64,000 bases of DNA from Xanthoparmelia taractica (taxonomy: Eukaryota; Ascomycota; Lecanoromycetes; Lecanorales; Parmeliaceae): NCBI GenBank assembly GCA_033085395.1, contig JANQBS010000017.1, forward strand, positions 186,001 through 250,000, in the 5' to 3' direction. A program made the translations under genes and the position numbers. The notes beneath the pieces were generated by a model. It was not told the DNA's origin, ran no database searches, and was given only the letters and a program-made list of their open reading frames with translations. Positions 23,729 to 34,854 of the stretch are shown piece after piece; the stretch's first letter is position 1; each line of letters starts with the position of its first letter.

Positions 23729-24805
23729 ATGTTGTATCTTCATTTCTATCTGTTCGAGTTCCTCGTTCTCACTTTAGCCGCTGCCACCAGCCCATTCGTC
23801 CTTTTGAACACCAGTCGAGATGTTGATACTGTGGCAACCCGACCGGTTCTGGAGACTGCAGACCCACGGCTCACGGTTGAAGTACGATTCGATGGGCCCA
23901 AATTTCCACTTATCTCATGTTTGATGAGCACCGTGGAGTTCCTGGCGTTTCTAGGTTCCGAGGACTTTTCGGGGAGCATGGAGAAAGCGACATGGGAACT
24001 CGGAAGGTACCGCGAGTTTGGTATTGTCGTTGCTCCCAGCACGGTGGGTGGAAGTATAGAACGTCGATTCGTCATTTGGGGTCTCAGCCTGGGTGTAGAT
24101 TATCTGATCCACGAGAACCACTTTCAGGCCGTCCATTTCACCCTTTTGTGTAGGTCCTCACTCCGATGGCTCTCCTTCCAGAGCGTTCGACTTTACTCTA
24201 GATCGAGGACTGGGAGTGCTGACAGAAGTGCAGGGGAAGGAGAGAAGGTTGGCCAGATAGATTTGGTGGCATGGCCCTCGACAAAATTGACAAGTCTCAG
24301 CACCCAGATCAATTCGACGCAGAATCTGACCCCGTCAAACCTGTCCTCCATCAAACCATCATCCAGTATTTCATATTTCCCCGAAAGCACAAACATCATA
24401 GTAGAGAATGCGCAAAATCCAGAATTGACCGTGCGGGTCACGTTGACCCGATCAATGTTACGCCCCCTGAATGTCTTCCGCATGATCATCGCAGTGCTGG
24501 TCGACGCAGCCGAAATGGGAGCCGATAAACTTCTGCGGTCTTACAGATCGCCAGCAGGCCTTGCAGGCCTCTACATGGTATTCGAGGAGCCCGTGCCTCC
24601 ACGCACGGAGCCCCCCTATTTTGGAGTCAGATGGCTCATGCAGACCATGGCGTTTCTCCCCGAATATATGATCACGAAAGGAGTGTTTCAGGAGGCAATT
24701 TTAACGGTCAAACTCGATGGCGTGCTTGTTGCAAATGGTTTCTTGGTGGCAGAGAATCCTAGAAGTGGTCTGGCGAATGTGAACTCTGATGTATCGGTGT
24801 CTTGA
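23729..24805 (+). CDS. Predicted secreted protein with two related modules, unknown family
   Basis: Single open frame, 358 residues. Residues 1-19 are hydrophobic (FYLFEFLVLTLAAATS) and look like a signal peptide. Module A (about 45-150) starts DPRLTVEVRF, has RFVIWGLSLGVDYLI and ends HFQAVHFTLL. Module B (about 229-342) starts NPELTVRVTL, has FGVRWLMQTMAFL and ends VFQEAILTVKLDG. These anchors line up in order and spacing, so I infer an internal duplication. The linker (155-225) is Ser/Thr-rich with N-glycosylation sequons (NSTQ, NLSS). The same two-module plan is seen in the protein at 60500-61534, about 36 kb away. I do not recognise a named domain and infer only secretion or surface location. 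The gene stands alone in a gene-poor region. Confidence 0.75.
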   Translation: MLYLHFYLFEFLVLTLAAATSPFVLLNTSRDVDTVATRPVLETADPRLTVEVRFDGPKFPLISCLMSTVEFLAFLGSEDFSGSMEKATWELGRYREFGIVVAPSTVGGSIERRFVIWGLSLGVDYLIHENHFQAVHFTLLCRSSLRWLSFQSVRLYSRSRTGSADRSAGEGEKVGQIDLVAWPSTKLTSLSTQINSTQNLTPSNLSSIKPSSSISYFPESTNIIVENAQNPELTVRVTLTRSMLRPLNVFRMIIAVLVDAAEMGADKLLRSYRSPAGLAGLYMVFEEPVPPRTEPPYFGVRWLMQTMAFLPEYMITKGVFQEAILTVKLDGVLVANGFLVAENPRSGLANVNSDVSVS

Positions 24806-27728
24806 TGCGTCAGAGTCTGCTGGACTGACTTGGACTATCTAAAAGCGGTGGACAAGCCTATTACGCTTTAACAGATATGCAAGCTTAGAGGAGAGCCACT
24901 GCCGGTTTTCCGTTTGATGGTTCAAGGGCTTCAGGCCTTTGGAGTAGCGCAGAAACAACGTCCAACTTTGGAGCTCAGCTCTTTTCAGAATAAGCGCGTT
25001 TTCCAGTCGCTGTAGTGTATGTGTACGCATAAGTGCAATGGTGCCATATGAGCCCGTTCTGTTCCTTTTCAAGCAAGGGCATCAATTTCCGACTTCCCTC
25101 TGTCGATAGGACCGATCACCGCATCAACATCAACGGACCTGACTTTGTGAGCAAAGCCACCAGTTAAATAATACCCCATCTATATCTTAACCCTAACCAC
25201 CAGCCACAAAAACACTAAAAGCATTCCTCCCCATTAACCCTCCTCCTCCTCCTCCCTCCCTCCCTCCCTACCAACCCTTCTCGTCCTCCTGTCTCCCCAC
25301 CACCCCTCCTCCTTCCCCCTCCCCCCTCCTCCTCAACCTCAACCTCAACCTCAACCTCAACCACTCACCACTCACCCCCTTCCAATCTACCCCTACGCCT
25401 ATCCCTACCCCCTATCCCCAATCCCAATCCCAATCCCCAACCCCAAGCCCCTATTCCCAAGCCCATCCGTACTCGTACAAAACTCACCCGATACAGAAAC
25501 CAACACACCAAGAGAAAAACCCAAATACTCCCCCCTTTCCCCCCTTCCCTCCCTCCGCCCGACCTAAGCAGCAGACCAAAAGCCCAAAAGCCCACGTCCA
25601 AAACATGGGACACGGAATCATGACTTTCCCTTTCCCATTCTCTTTCCCTCTCCCTTTCGCTTCCTCTTCGTAGGTGTCAAAAGAAAAAGGCTCCTTCCTG
25701 CGTAATCGGACTCGTACGCTATTGGCGTGAGCATAGAGAGTGCTACAACGTCTTCCCCCCCCAGGGCTCGCGCTCGCGCTCAAGAAAGAAAAGGAAAAGA
25801 AAGAGGCTCAGCGATGCGAGGGGGGATTAAGAATACAGCGGCACGATCAAGAATACAGCAGCAAGTGGGATCGTAGGTGGCGGTGGAAGGAAGAAGAAGA
25901 AGATGAAGAAGAAGAAACCGACGAAAGGCCGAGAAAGAAAGAAAGATAGATGCCGGCGTACAGTATGCCGTGTCGAGAACGCTTAAAAATGTAAGTGCGG
26001 AGGCATTTGTGGAGACTTTTCGGTGCTTGGGTGGAGATGGGTTTTTGTGGATTTTATGGGGAGGGGGATGGGGATGGGGATGTCTGTGTTTGTGGTGGAT
26101 TCTGTGGGTTCTGGGTGGACAAGGGGGTGGAAGGGTATTGCGTGGAGCGGGCGGGTAGAGACTTTTTGAGTGTGTTTGTCTGGACTGGACTGGGGAGATG
26201 GTGGTGAGAAGGGGGATGGTTAATGGTGACGAAGGAATGCGGGTATAACATTTAATTTTTTTCTTCTTCACTTTTTTTTTCTCTTTGGAGAATATGAATT
26301 TGCCTAAGAGGAACAGTGGTAAAGATGTAAAAAAAAAAAGCACTCGGCTTGTAAGCACAGCATATAGTGGTTTTGCCACTACTAATAGGACGAACTGGAA
26401 AAGAAGAGACGAAGGTGGGGACTTGGTTTTGGTTAATGTTTACGACTGGTAGCCGCAGTTGAGGTGGCGTAGCTACCGTAATAGGAAGTATATGGTATAG
26501 GTAAGATAGAGGATACTCGCGCAGCTGCATACGCCATTAGGTCCGACGGCTCGACAATGAAATTTCAACACTGTCAAGCCGCCTCATCAGACTCTGCTTC
26601 TGGGACGCTCGTGATCGTGATGACCCGATTGTTCCTAACACTTGATCTGATGCCGAACGCCTGCTTCCAAACTGCGCTGCCAGAGTTGTCCAATTCAGTT
26701 ACACTGCAAAGTATATCTCTAGACGCGGTTTTGCCATCAGTTGCATGGGCGATCCAAGGCTAGAAGAATATGCAGGGCAATGGTGCAGTCTCAGCATTTG
26801 ATTGTGAGATCAGACATGCTATGGCACGATTTGGTTGCGCTCTGAAGTATCGAATTGAGTGACGGTAGGTTGGAGTTGCGGCGATTCTACCTCCTCGCCG
26901 ATCGTTTGCCTCGTCTCCTCGAGGATAAAGCGCCTCAAGTAATGGGATGAACGGAGACACACCGTCCGAAAATCGTTGAGAAGCATGCGCAAAGAGAGCG
27001 TAGGGTAAGTGCTGTAGATGTTAGATTACTTTGGCGATTCCCTGTGCTTCGAGCAACACAAATCCAACACTTTTGGTTATGTTCAGAAATTGCATACTAG
27101 AAAGGCAGGTGGAGTCGTGGCTAGCTCTGCCCGTTATGCTGAACGAAGGGTAAAATCTTCAAAAATTACCTTGGGAGAGAAGCCCGTCAAAACACATTGA
27201 CTCACGATGACTGAAGAAAGCACAATAGAACCAAAGACTATCTCAAGTCCTCGGTTGGGTATCTATGCCGTCTCCCTGGGTTTGAAGGCGTTCGGATCGT
27301 GGAAGATACTCTCTAAAGACCATATGTGGAGAAGCTGCAACGCCTTTATCATTGAGCCTTAGGCGTTTGACGAATATCATGGCGGGCTGGATCGCGGGTT
27401 GCCTGCTTTGGACGTTTCGAATAGGGCCATCGCCATGCATGAAGTCGCTTGATTGTGTACCTACTTCAGAGTCAACATGCCCGCTTCAGAGGAAAACGAA
27501 ATGTGAAGGGGCTGCAACCCTTTCTGTGTCTTCAGGGACTCTGAAATCTTGGAAGCCGATAGTGTCAACTCCATGGGCCCTCTCGAATAGGCTAATGCTG
27601 GCTGAGTTGACAGGAACCTTGACTTCATCATGAACTTAAGCGCTGACTTCATTGTAGTCCCCTGGTATCAGGATGAAACATGTTCTGCGCAATCACGGCG
27701 GATATCGTTCTCACTGTCTAGCGGAGGT
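24806..27728. other. Intergenic region with C-rich, quadruplex-prone tract
   Basis: About 2.9 kb without a supported gene. 25216-25570 is extremely C/T-rich on the plus strand, with (CCTCAA)5 at about 25331-25362. Around 25780-26330 several low-complexity ORFs occur on both strands (His/Pro-rich or Gly/Trp-rich), and I regard them as composition artefacts. 26540-27720 shows no motif. One telomere-like TAACCCTAACC at about 25189 is single. Confidence 0.5.
25216..25480. repeat. C-rich simple-sequence tract, G-quadruplex potential on minus strand
   Basis: Runs of CCT and CCTC units, then (CCTCAA)5, then a series of C3-C5 runs separated by two to six bases (about 25388-25465). The minus strand therefore has more than eight closely spaced runs of three or more G, which fits a G-quadruplex-forming pattern. 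Confidence 0.8.
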
Positions 27729-29826
27729 TTAGTCGCTATGCTCGGTAGTAGATTCGTCATCATTGTCATCCGGTTCGTCATTGAGTCCATCATCAGCTTC
27801 ACTGGTAACCCCTTTCTCATCCACTTCACCTTTACCCTCTTCCTCATCGCTCTCATCATCGAGGACGTCGAATTCACCGGCCAAATCCCATCGATCGCCC
27901 TTCGCCATCTGGCTCACATACTTAACAAAGCGCATGGTCCCTTTATCCCTCAAGACTATGCCCAGGCGATTCCAGCCCGCTGGCATACTGAAAAGTACGC
28001 CGTCCTCTTCGTCTTCGCCGCTGGCTTGGTAAATAGCTGGATCTTGCGTTGATTTCTTGGGCTTGGCGGCTCTTGTGGACCGAGCTCCAGTGCTAAGGTC
28101 CAGCGGAACTTCAACACCATGGTCGCTGCCCGCTTCGTCCTGGTCAGCATCGTCCCCATCTTCGCCGCCCATGTAAGCAAGGTAGCCGCCTACACCAGGC
28201 TCGTCCGCTGCGGTAGCGACTTCATCCACTTCGCCTTTACCCTTGACCGCGGCCTGCCCTTCAGTATCCTTCTCTAACTCAGCAGGTTCATCGCCCCAGC
28301 CGGAGGTAGGCGTAAGGGACAGACAAAGCTCGATACGCGGAGCGTCTTCCTCGTACCCAGTAGCAAGCGTGTAGTCTCGTCCTCGCCGGAAACGTCGAAC
28401 AAGTACGTTATGTGACAATATAGTTTGACCTGTCGCGAGAGAAAGCCACTTCTGGAAGGCCTCAGAAGGGAACAGATCTTCTAATAACGCAAGAAGTGGA
28501 GATTCGCCACGTTCGCTTGAGCCAGGTCTTTGGAAAAGAAATCGATGTTTGTGTGGTGGCCTGGCAACAGCCCATGGCGTCGTTCTTTCAATCTCTGTGG
28601 ATCCGGTCGGTAGTGTCTGAGATTCTTGAGCTTCAATGTAATCTCGAACCGAGTCAGAGAACTTTTGGGATAGGAAGGTATCAAGACACAATGAGAACTC
28701 CTCGGCGAAGATGCTGGAGACCGATTCGAGGGTGTCTGGCGTGAGGTAAGTAGGAGCGATAAACTTGAGGAGGAAATCGAGGTCTTCTTCCGAAAGCGCA
28801 GGGTCACCCTGAGACGACGGTGTCGGCAGACCAATGTCACCACTAGACTTCTTATAGAGCTCGACATCCACCTTTGGAAGTTCATACTTGTCTCCCTTGC
28901 CTTGTAATTGCATGAGGCTGCTCTTTTCCGCCAGCCGTTCTTCCAGCCCTTCGACGTAGCCATCTTCACCTTCTTGCGGTATGTGATACCATCCACTTAT
29001 TGCCATTCTGACTCTTCCACCTGCCTTGTCCTTATCGTTCTTTTCCTCTTCAGCGTAGACCTCTTGCACATCATGAAAGCTTTCGCCTGGCTGCACGGCA
29101 AAGAAGCTCAATTGGTTGAATGCTGGTGGTATCGAAACAGTGGAATCCGGACTCGGAACCTTGGTGACCTCTCCACTGTCCTCGGTGTAGGTCTGCGTAG
29201 GGTACAAGCGTAATGCGCCGCCCCACTCTTCCTTCCAAGGTATGTCTGGATCCGTCAGGTAGAGAATATAGCTAACTCTTCGGCTGCCAATGACATCGTC
29301 ATGACATAGTAAATGACAGCCAGGTGTGTAGACATTGATCGCCATGTCCGTCTTTTTTCCAGAGAGTGGACCAGAGCCTGTAACGTTGGAGAGGTACTCT
29401 CGAAATTCCGAGGAGTACATGGCATCGCGGAGAGTGAGTAGCGAAGGCAAAAGTTTGAGAGAGGAGCTGTCCAAACCATCGAGATTTGCCAAGTCTCCAG
29501 ATTGGTGAATTCTGTAGATGTCCGTTTCTTTCGGAGTGAAGGAAAGGTTTTGGATTTCGGAGCGCACATTTAGAAGGAGTGTGGGAGAGATGAGGTTTGG
29601 GATTACGCCGTGACGGTATCTGTGAGGTGTCAAACTTTGAATTGGAGGTTTTCGATAGTCGTCATTTCAATGCTTACGGCTCGGAGGTAGTATAGCTCTT
29701 TCTATATTCCTCCAAGACGTGTCCGTCAAACAGCCCTTCTCGAAAGTGACCTTGCTTGCTTGAGGCTCGCCGTTTGGCTTGTTCAGCGACCTCCAAATCA
29801 TCCACTTGGTCTACTTTTCGCTTCAT
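27729..29826 (-). CDS. TPA1: Tpa1/Ofd1-type prolyl hydroxylase (2-oxoglutarate/Fe(II) dioxygenase)
   Basis: Homologue of yeast Tpa1, fission-yeast Ofd1 and human OGFOD1. Known relatives hydroxylate a proline of ribosomal protein uS12 (Rps23) and influence translation termination; Ofd1 also controls Sre1 turnover in response to oxygen. Two exons: 29678-29826 and 27729-29619 (58-bp intron), 679 residues. Residues 1-50 are basic and charged (MKRKVDQVDDLEVAEQAKRR). The catalytic domain has INVYTPGCHLLCHDDVIGSR with Fe ligands His156 and Asp158, the distal ligand in QPGESFHDVQEV (His about 232), and the 2OG-binding Arg before MAISGWYH. The second, non-catalytic dioxygenase-like domain (about 320-620) contains SPLLALLEDLF, GYEEDAPRIELCLSLTPTSGWG and FSMPAGWNRLGIVLRDKG. 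The C-terminal tail is very acidic. Length is typical for fungi. Confidence 0.93.
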
Positions 29827-30114
29827 GATGGGTCAACAGAAGATCAGTGCTACTGAGCAATTGAATTTGAGGAGCGGGGTGCGGGCCCAAATTGATTTGT
29901 GGGCATGTTTTGAGCGCTGGGTAAGAAGAGTGAATTTGGACTGGCGCTTGACGCATTGGTTACAACCACCCAGTCACGCCAGTCACCCAGTCCAACAGAT
30001 GTTTGTCTAGAAGGAGCTCGTTGAGCGGAATTGGCAGAGAAGATAATGTTCTGGTGAGTAAGATACACTGAAATGAGTCCGTATGCTTCCAGACCTTGCG
30101 ACCAACCTCCCATT

Positions 30115-30717
30115 CTACTGGTCCTTACCATTTCTTGATGGATCTAAGCCGTAACTCGTCTCATCAATAAAAGTGAACCAACCGCCCCGGGTCCACCCAT
30201 TCTCGCCATGACAGAGATCCCTTACCCGCCCCAACGCATATTCACAATACGCCTTGGTCGCATGCGTCGGACCTTTGATATCTGCGTTGAAGTGTACATA
30301 TGCTTTACCCTTTTGCGGAGTGTCGTCGCAAGCATGACTCACGTCAAAACAACCCTGGTCCAGCTGATAATCTGACTGCTCAGGCGGATAGGCACCGTCG
30401 TCGTTGGGTGTCAGAGAGAAAGGTGTGAATTCAAGGACATCGTAGACAGGCTCGCCACAGATATTGTTGATGGGGATATTGAGTTCGGTTTGACGCACCC
30501 ACGTGCCGCCTCTAAAACAGTTGTATATGCCGGTTAGGTTCTGGTCTACGTTGGCGTCAGTGCCGCTGTATGTGCCCTTCTGCCGGGCGACGAGTGGGGC
30601 TGTAATAGAGACGTCGGGTGACTGGTGAGAGTTGATGGGTGTAGCGAATGTGGTGGCAACAAAATGGGAAATGAAAAAGGCAGAGCTGGCGAGAAGCATC
30701 GATCCTGCCATGGTCAT
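30115..30717 (-). CDS. Small secreted cysteine-containing protein
   Basis: 200 residues as an open frame. The N-terminus (MTMAGSMLLASSAFFISHFVATTFA) is a likely signal peptide with cleavage near residue 25, followed by a short propeptide-like stretch ending PLVARQ. The mature part has six cysteines (67, 87, 123, 130, 158, 169), enough for three disulphides, and one sequon (NLTG). There is no known catalytic motif, so it could be an effector-like or surface protein; this is inference. A GTAAGG at the last codons (AGAAAT-G|GTAAGG) is a good donor. Splicing to an acceptor at about 30051 would swap the last four residues for a short tail with a seventh Cys, so the 3' end is uncertain. The next-door gene (Tpa1) is unrelated. 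Confidence 0.68.
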   Translation of the reverse strand: MTMAGSMLLASSAFFISHFVATTFATPINSHQSPDVSITAPLVARQKGTYSGTDANVDQNLTGIYNCFRGGTWVRQTELNIPINNICGEPVYDVLEFTPFSLTPNDDGAYPPEQSDYQLDQGCFDVSHACDDTPQKGKAYVHFNADIKGPTHATKAYCEYALGRVRDLCHGENGWTRGGWFTFIDETSYGLDPSRNGKDQ

Positions 30718-32300
30718 ATTAGTATGGAGGAGACTGATTCCGAAATGCCCGCCAAAACCTACTCTTCATGATGTAACGTGGATGTTTAGACTGTTGATCT
30801 CCGTAAAGACTGAGATTCTTCTCCTATGACTCACGGAACGAGGCCTTTGAGTCTCTTTATAGAAATCTCCGATGCTGGCCTTTTCCACAATGCCTTCGGC
30901 TGTCGCTTTGGCGGCGATCGCCAAACCTCCCGCGAGGAAATTTGAGGATGACTTCCAAAGCGACAGCCAAGGGGTTGTCCATGATGTTTCCGGAACCGCC
31001 TGACGTTTCGCTTTATACGACAAGCGCAACCTCTGAGAGCACAGGATCTTGACTAGGTGACTTGGGTGCCAGGCACAAGCGTAGTATATTTGCCACTGTT
31101 TCGCGCCTAGCGCATGTAGCTTCTGCGGCTGTTGACCTCTTGATTCAGAAGAATGCTACAATTTGGATATCAATCATATCATCAATCAACGACCACTTTT
31201 TCCGAGCAGACACGAGCGCTCGAGAAGTCGAGTGGATGTGAAGATAGGCCCTTGTGGTGCACAATGTTGCTGCTCGCTCAAATTCCGATCCAATCATGTT
31301 TGCATGGTCTTTTTAGTCAAGCAGAATAGCTCCGCCTACGTGGCATTTCCAGCGACGTCTGATGTGACCTGCGATGGTTCATGCTCAATAACACTCACTA
31401 CGTTTTTGATAATCATGAGATTGGTCATTTGGACCAAGGTGGCGAATTGAAAGCAATTCCCGCGTTTCCTAGATTTCAGCTATTTCTAACTCGCTGAAAC
31501 AGACACAAAGACCTGTAAGACAAGCTCTACAATCTGAGATGACCAGGAATGAAGATGGCTGTCAAGCCAGTGTCGTTTACATTTGACTTATTTCTGGACT
31601 TCATTGAGTCTGATGATAATAGAGTCGGACGTAATGCCTGGTTCGGTTATTTTATTTTAGTGTGGAGGCTAGCGTCGTCTTGAAACGCGTATGAATGACG
31701 GAGATAAGGGTTTGGGGACAATATAAACTCGGTCAATACTTCTTTGATTTAAATACTTTGGCGACAAGATATTTTCTTAACAAATATCATCTAGAACTTA
31801 TTACACTGAAAACGCCCAGGCTAGAGTCTTCGTTGTGGATTCATCCAGCAATTCTACTCATGTCCCCATCCCTCGGCGCTCACTTTCTTTAAAAACGATC
31901 TATTTGCGGGCGGCGGGATAGCAATAAGGATACTCTTACTGAGGATAGCAGACGAAACGATGATTCCTGATGGTATTTCGCAATTCGATTTGTTGCGAAC
32001 TTCATGCGAGTATAATGTAGTCAGAGCCTCAGTGGCGCTTGAAGCGGAGCTTTCGTGGCAGCTTTCCCAGCACGGGAATATGGTTCGCGGCCAGCTAGAG
32101 CACAGGCAGTGGCACTTCCCTCCTAGCTAGCAAAGAGACTACAGTCCCTTTTTCGCAGTACTCATTGGTGGTGACCCAATATTGACGCATTGAATTTTAC
32201 CGAGTCACTCGCCTTTGTACAAGCCTAGGATACCGTAGCGAAATTCATCGTAGCTCACATTGTCACCGGCATCGCCCTTCAACAACGAAACAATTTAAGC
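30718..32300. other. Intergenic region
   Basis: About 1.6 kb. The part next to 30718 should be the promoter of the small secreted protein gene. The 87-codon minus-strand ORF at 30766-31029 has no motif. I see no RNA gene or repeat. Confidence 0.45.
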
Positions 32301-33230
32301 TTACCTAGCGTTTGGCCCCCAATAAAGATCTCTGACAAATTCGTTCAGAAGAATCCTCCCCTGATATACCGAATCACCTTTGCTCACCAACCTCTGCCAC
32401 CCAGCCGCCAACTCAATAGCCTGCGCTTCATGGGCCTTCGAATTCTCTACAGCTGGATCCCATTTCCCACCATGGTTCCCCCCATATTTATCTCCCAGTA
32501 ATGGCCCCGCTGCATGTCCGATTGCCCGTGCAAGAGTCATAAAGGCCGGACCATGGTCAAAAAGCCCCGTGGTCGACGATTTATACTCCTCGTCGCATTT
32601 GCCGCAGGCATAGACCTTGAGAACGACGTGGGTCATTTCGTGGAGGAGGGTGTTGGCATAGCGCTGAGCGAGACTGGCAGAGTCAAGTTGGGGCGATTTA
32701 GCTGCCGTGAACCGCACGATCTCGAGCTTTAAGCGGGTATTTCAGCGATAGAAAAAGCGGTAAGCTTGGGAGACTTGACCCAAGTAAACTAGATTTAGGG
32801 TTTGGTCGGTCCATTCGAGTGATACGGCGTCTGGGTTTATTAGGCCGTCAAAGAAGATGAGGTTGAAAGCGTTAAAGGGGCATTGGAGAGGGAAGTCTTT
32901 TGTTTGCGAGTGGATGGAGAGGTCGTACGTCGATAGAAGCTCTAAGCCTTGCATTTGGAGTGGGGATAGGTTCTCCGTCTTTACTTCGCTGCTTGGAAAG
33001 GATTTGTGGGGGAGCTTCAGGTGAGAGGATAGGCGCTCTGCGAGCCCGAGGGTGGCATAAGAATTGTACTGTAAGCAGCGGGAGTGACGCGTACCTCTAA
33101 GATCACAGGTTGCGAGGTCAGGTGTTAGATTCCAGTGGTTATGTGTCGCCGATGCGGCGGTGTCATTGTAAGGCGTAACCGAGGGTCGGATGATGTAGAA
33201 GCCATTAACTTCAAGACCAGCGAAAAACAT
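32301..33230 (-). CDS. SprT-like zinc metalloprotease-domain protein, spliced or damaged
   Basis: Two open blocks in the same frame (33230-32742 and 32717-32301) are separated by an in-frame TGA at 32742. A 63-bp intron, 32727-32789, with donor GTTTAC, branch-like CGCTGAAAT and acceptor TTAAAG, removes the stop and keeps the frame, giving about 288 residues. The second block has the gluzincin motif HEMTH with a third ligand in LFDHGPAF, spaced as in SprT-like proteins, and a Cys pair (CGKC). The first block has NAFNLIFFDGLINPDAVSLEW, resembling the strand/helix preceding the active site. No signal peptide is seen. The start at 33230 directly follows a TAG, so upstream coding cannot be excluded. 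SprT-like proteins cleave DNA-bound proteins in known cases; here the role is unknown. If the intron is wrong, this is a pseudogene. Confidence 0.6.
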
Positions 33231-34854
33231 CTATGCAGATATGTATTTTAGTGCAAGTATTACCCAAAACCAGAGGTTTAATAGTATGAAAAATCGGATC
33301 GGTGAATACAGTTTTTCGAGAAATCGGATTAGTGGAAGGATGATATTCTTAAGTGAGTTCAACCGATCTAATCTTGAAATTCCGTGTGGACCTTCATGCT
33401 GTCTAGAAGACATGATTTTGGTAGTTTTGAGAAAAACTCCGTGACTTGGGAGCGATGAGGTGCATGGTACACTTACCGTAGGTTTGGGAAGATTCGCTGG
33501 AGCACAGCGTGCAGCGTGAAATCCTGCTTGAGCTCCGAGACACCCAATTCAGAAGATGAGAAATGTAGATGCGTTTGGACGGCTCAGTGGATATGTTTAG
33601 ATGTTGCCATATCAACATTCAGATACATATACAAAGACAACAAGAGGGTGAACAAAGGGCCATTGAATGATACTGAGCTTTATTGCTCAATAGAAGGTAA
33701 ACGATATCGATAAAGGGGCAAGAAATAGATAAAGAGGCTAGATAATGCAACGGCAGAATCTCTATTCTTGACTCGACAAAGGCACGCTCTAAGCAAGAAA
33801 GACGTAGTTACCGGGCCATTCCATAACGGACTGCAGCGTCAACTGTTCTTTTCGATCATTGAATGTATTGCCATGCAGAGTCAAACTGCTCCAAGCATTC
33901 AATACGGCTGCTTTGAGCGTCTCTCCAGAGCGAGAAATACATATCCGAATACGGCAATGGAAATACATATCAGCAAAAACCTTCAATTTCAACCATCGAA
34001 GACAATTAATAACCATGATCAACATTATTAAATTGACTTCACCGATCAATTAAGCGATACCGAAAGCAGTACATAAGTACGAAGAGATTATCCCACCTTC
34101 CAATCCCTTTGTTACTCGTCACCTTTAAGCAAGATATCCCGCATCTTCCGAACCTGCAACACTCATCAGCTCACCACCCAAGCATCTCAAGTTGTCACAG
34201 TGATGTTACAACACTCACAGCATAGACTAGACATGTGTCAGTCATCGGTACTATTGCACACTGCCCTCAACTACTATTGACGCACTCAAAAATGTAGGGT
34301 GTGACAGCTGGAAGTTCTTATTGGCGACAAGGCGACTTGGTTCACACAGTATTGAACTGATCTTCTATATGTGCCATCATATCGGCTACCTTTGCCAACG
34401 AAGTCTGGTCGAATTCCAATCTTCCTTGAGATGTTTGACCAGCGCTAAACGAAGCCGAAATTAGGTAAGGTAGGTTGCCTGCCACAGCCGCTTACTAGAT
34501 CCTAGGGCTAGGGTTAAAAGAAATATATCGATGTTAAGTAATTACAGGCTCTATCTAGATAAATTTCTCTATTTGACACCTCCAATTCGCTTGAATTTAA
34601 TTCCTCAAAAGTCATTTCTTAGAGACTTTCTGTATTCGAGAATGCGTGTGGAAATGACTTGGGGAGCAAATGAGAGGTTAAGGTTCGAGGTAAAGGGGCA
34701 GAAAAGGGGACGAGCAAGTGCCCTTTCGTAGAGGGATTATATCAGAGCGGCGATCTGTTCAGGAGTTTCCCTTCACAACCCGATTTGATAGGGTAATTCG
34801 TCTCTGCGTGGATCTATATGAAACTCGTAGCACTACCGACCCGATTTGCTGTCT
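33231..34854. other. AT-richer intergenic region with a dispersed repeat copy
   Basis: No supported gene. A 60-codon minus-strand ORF (33231-33413) with a hydrophobic helix ends just before the SprT-like start. One copy of a short repeat shared with 38503-38560 lies at about 34300-34360. Confidence 0.45.
34300..34360. repeat. Short dispersed repeat, copy 1
   Basis: The segment around GGGTGTGACAGCTGGAAGTT and GCGACTTGGTTCACACA matches 38503-38560 over about 55 bases, with roughly three quarters identity by eye and only substitutions. Confidence 0.5.

Noticed and set aside
25187..25200. Telomere-like TAACCCTAACC
   Set aside because: A single partial copy, no array, and coding genes on both sides; consistent with chance.
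25780..26379. 199-codon minus-strand ORF rich in His, Pro and Lys
   Set aside because: Generated by low-complexity purine/pyrimidine DNA; no ordered segment.
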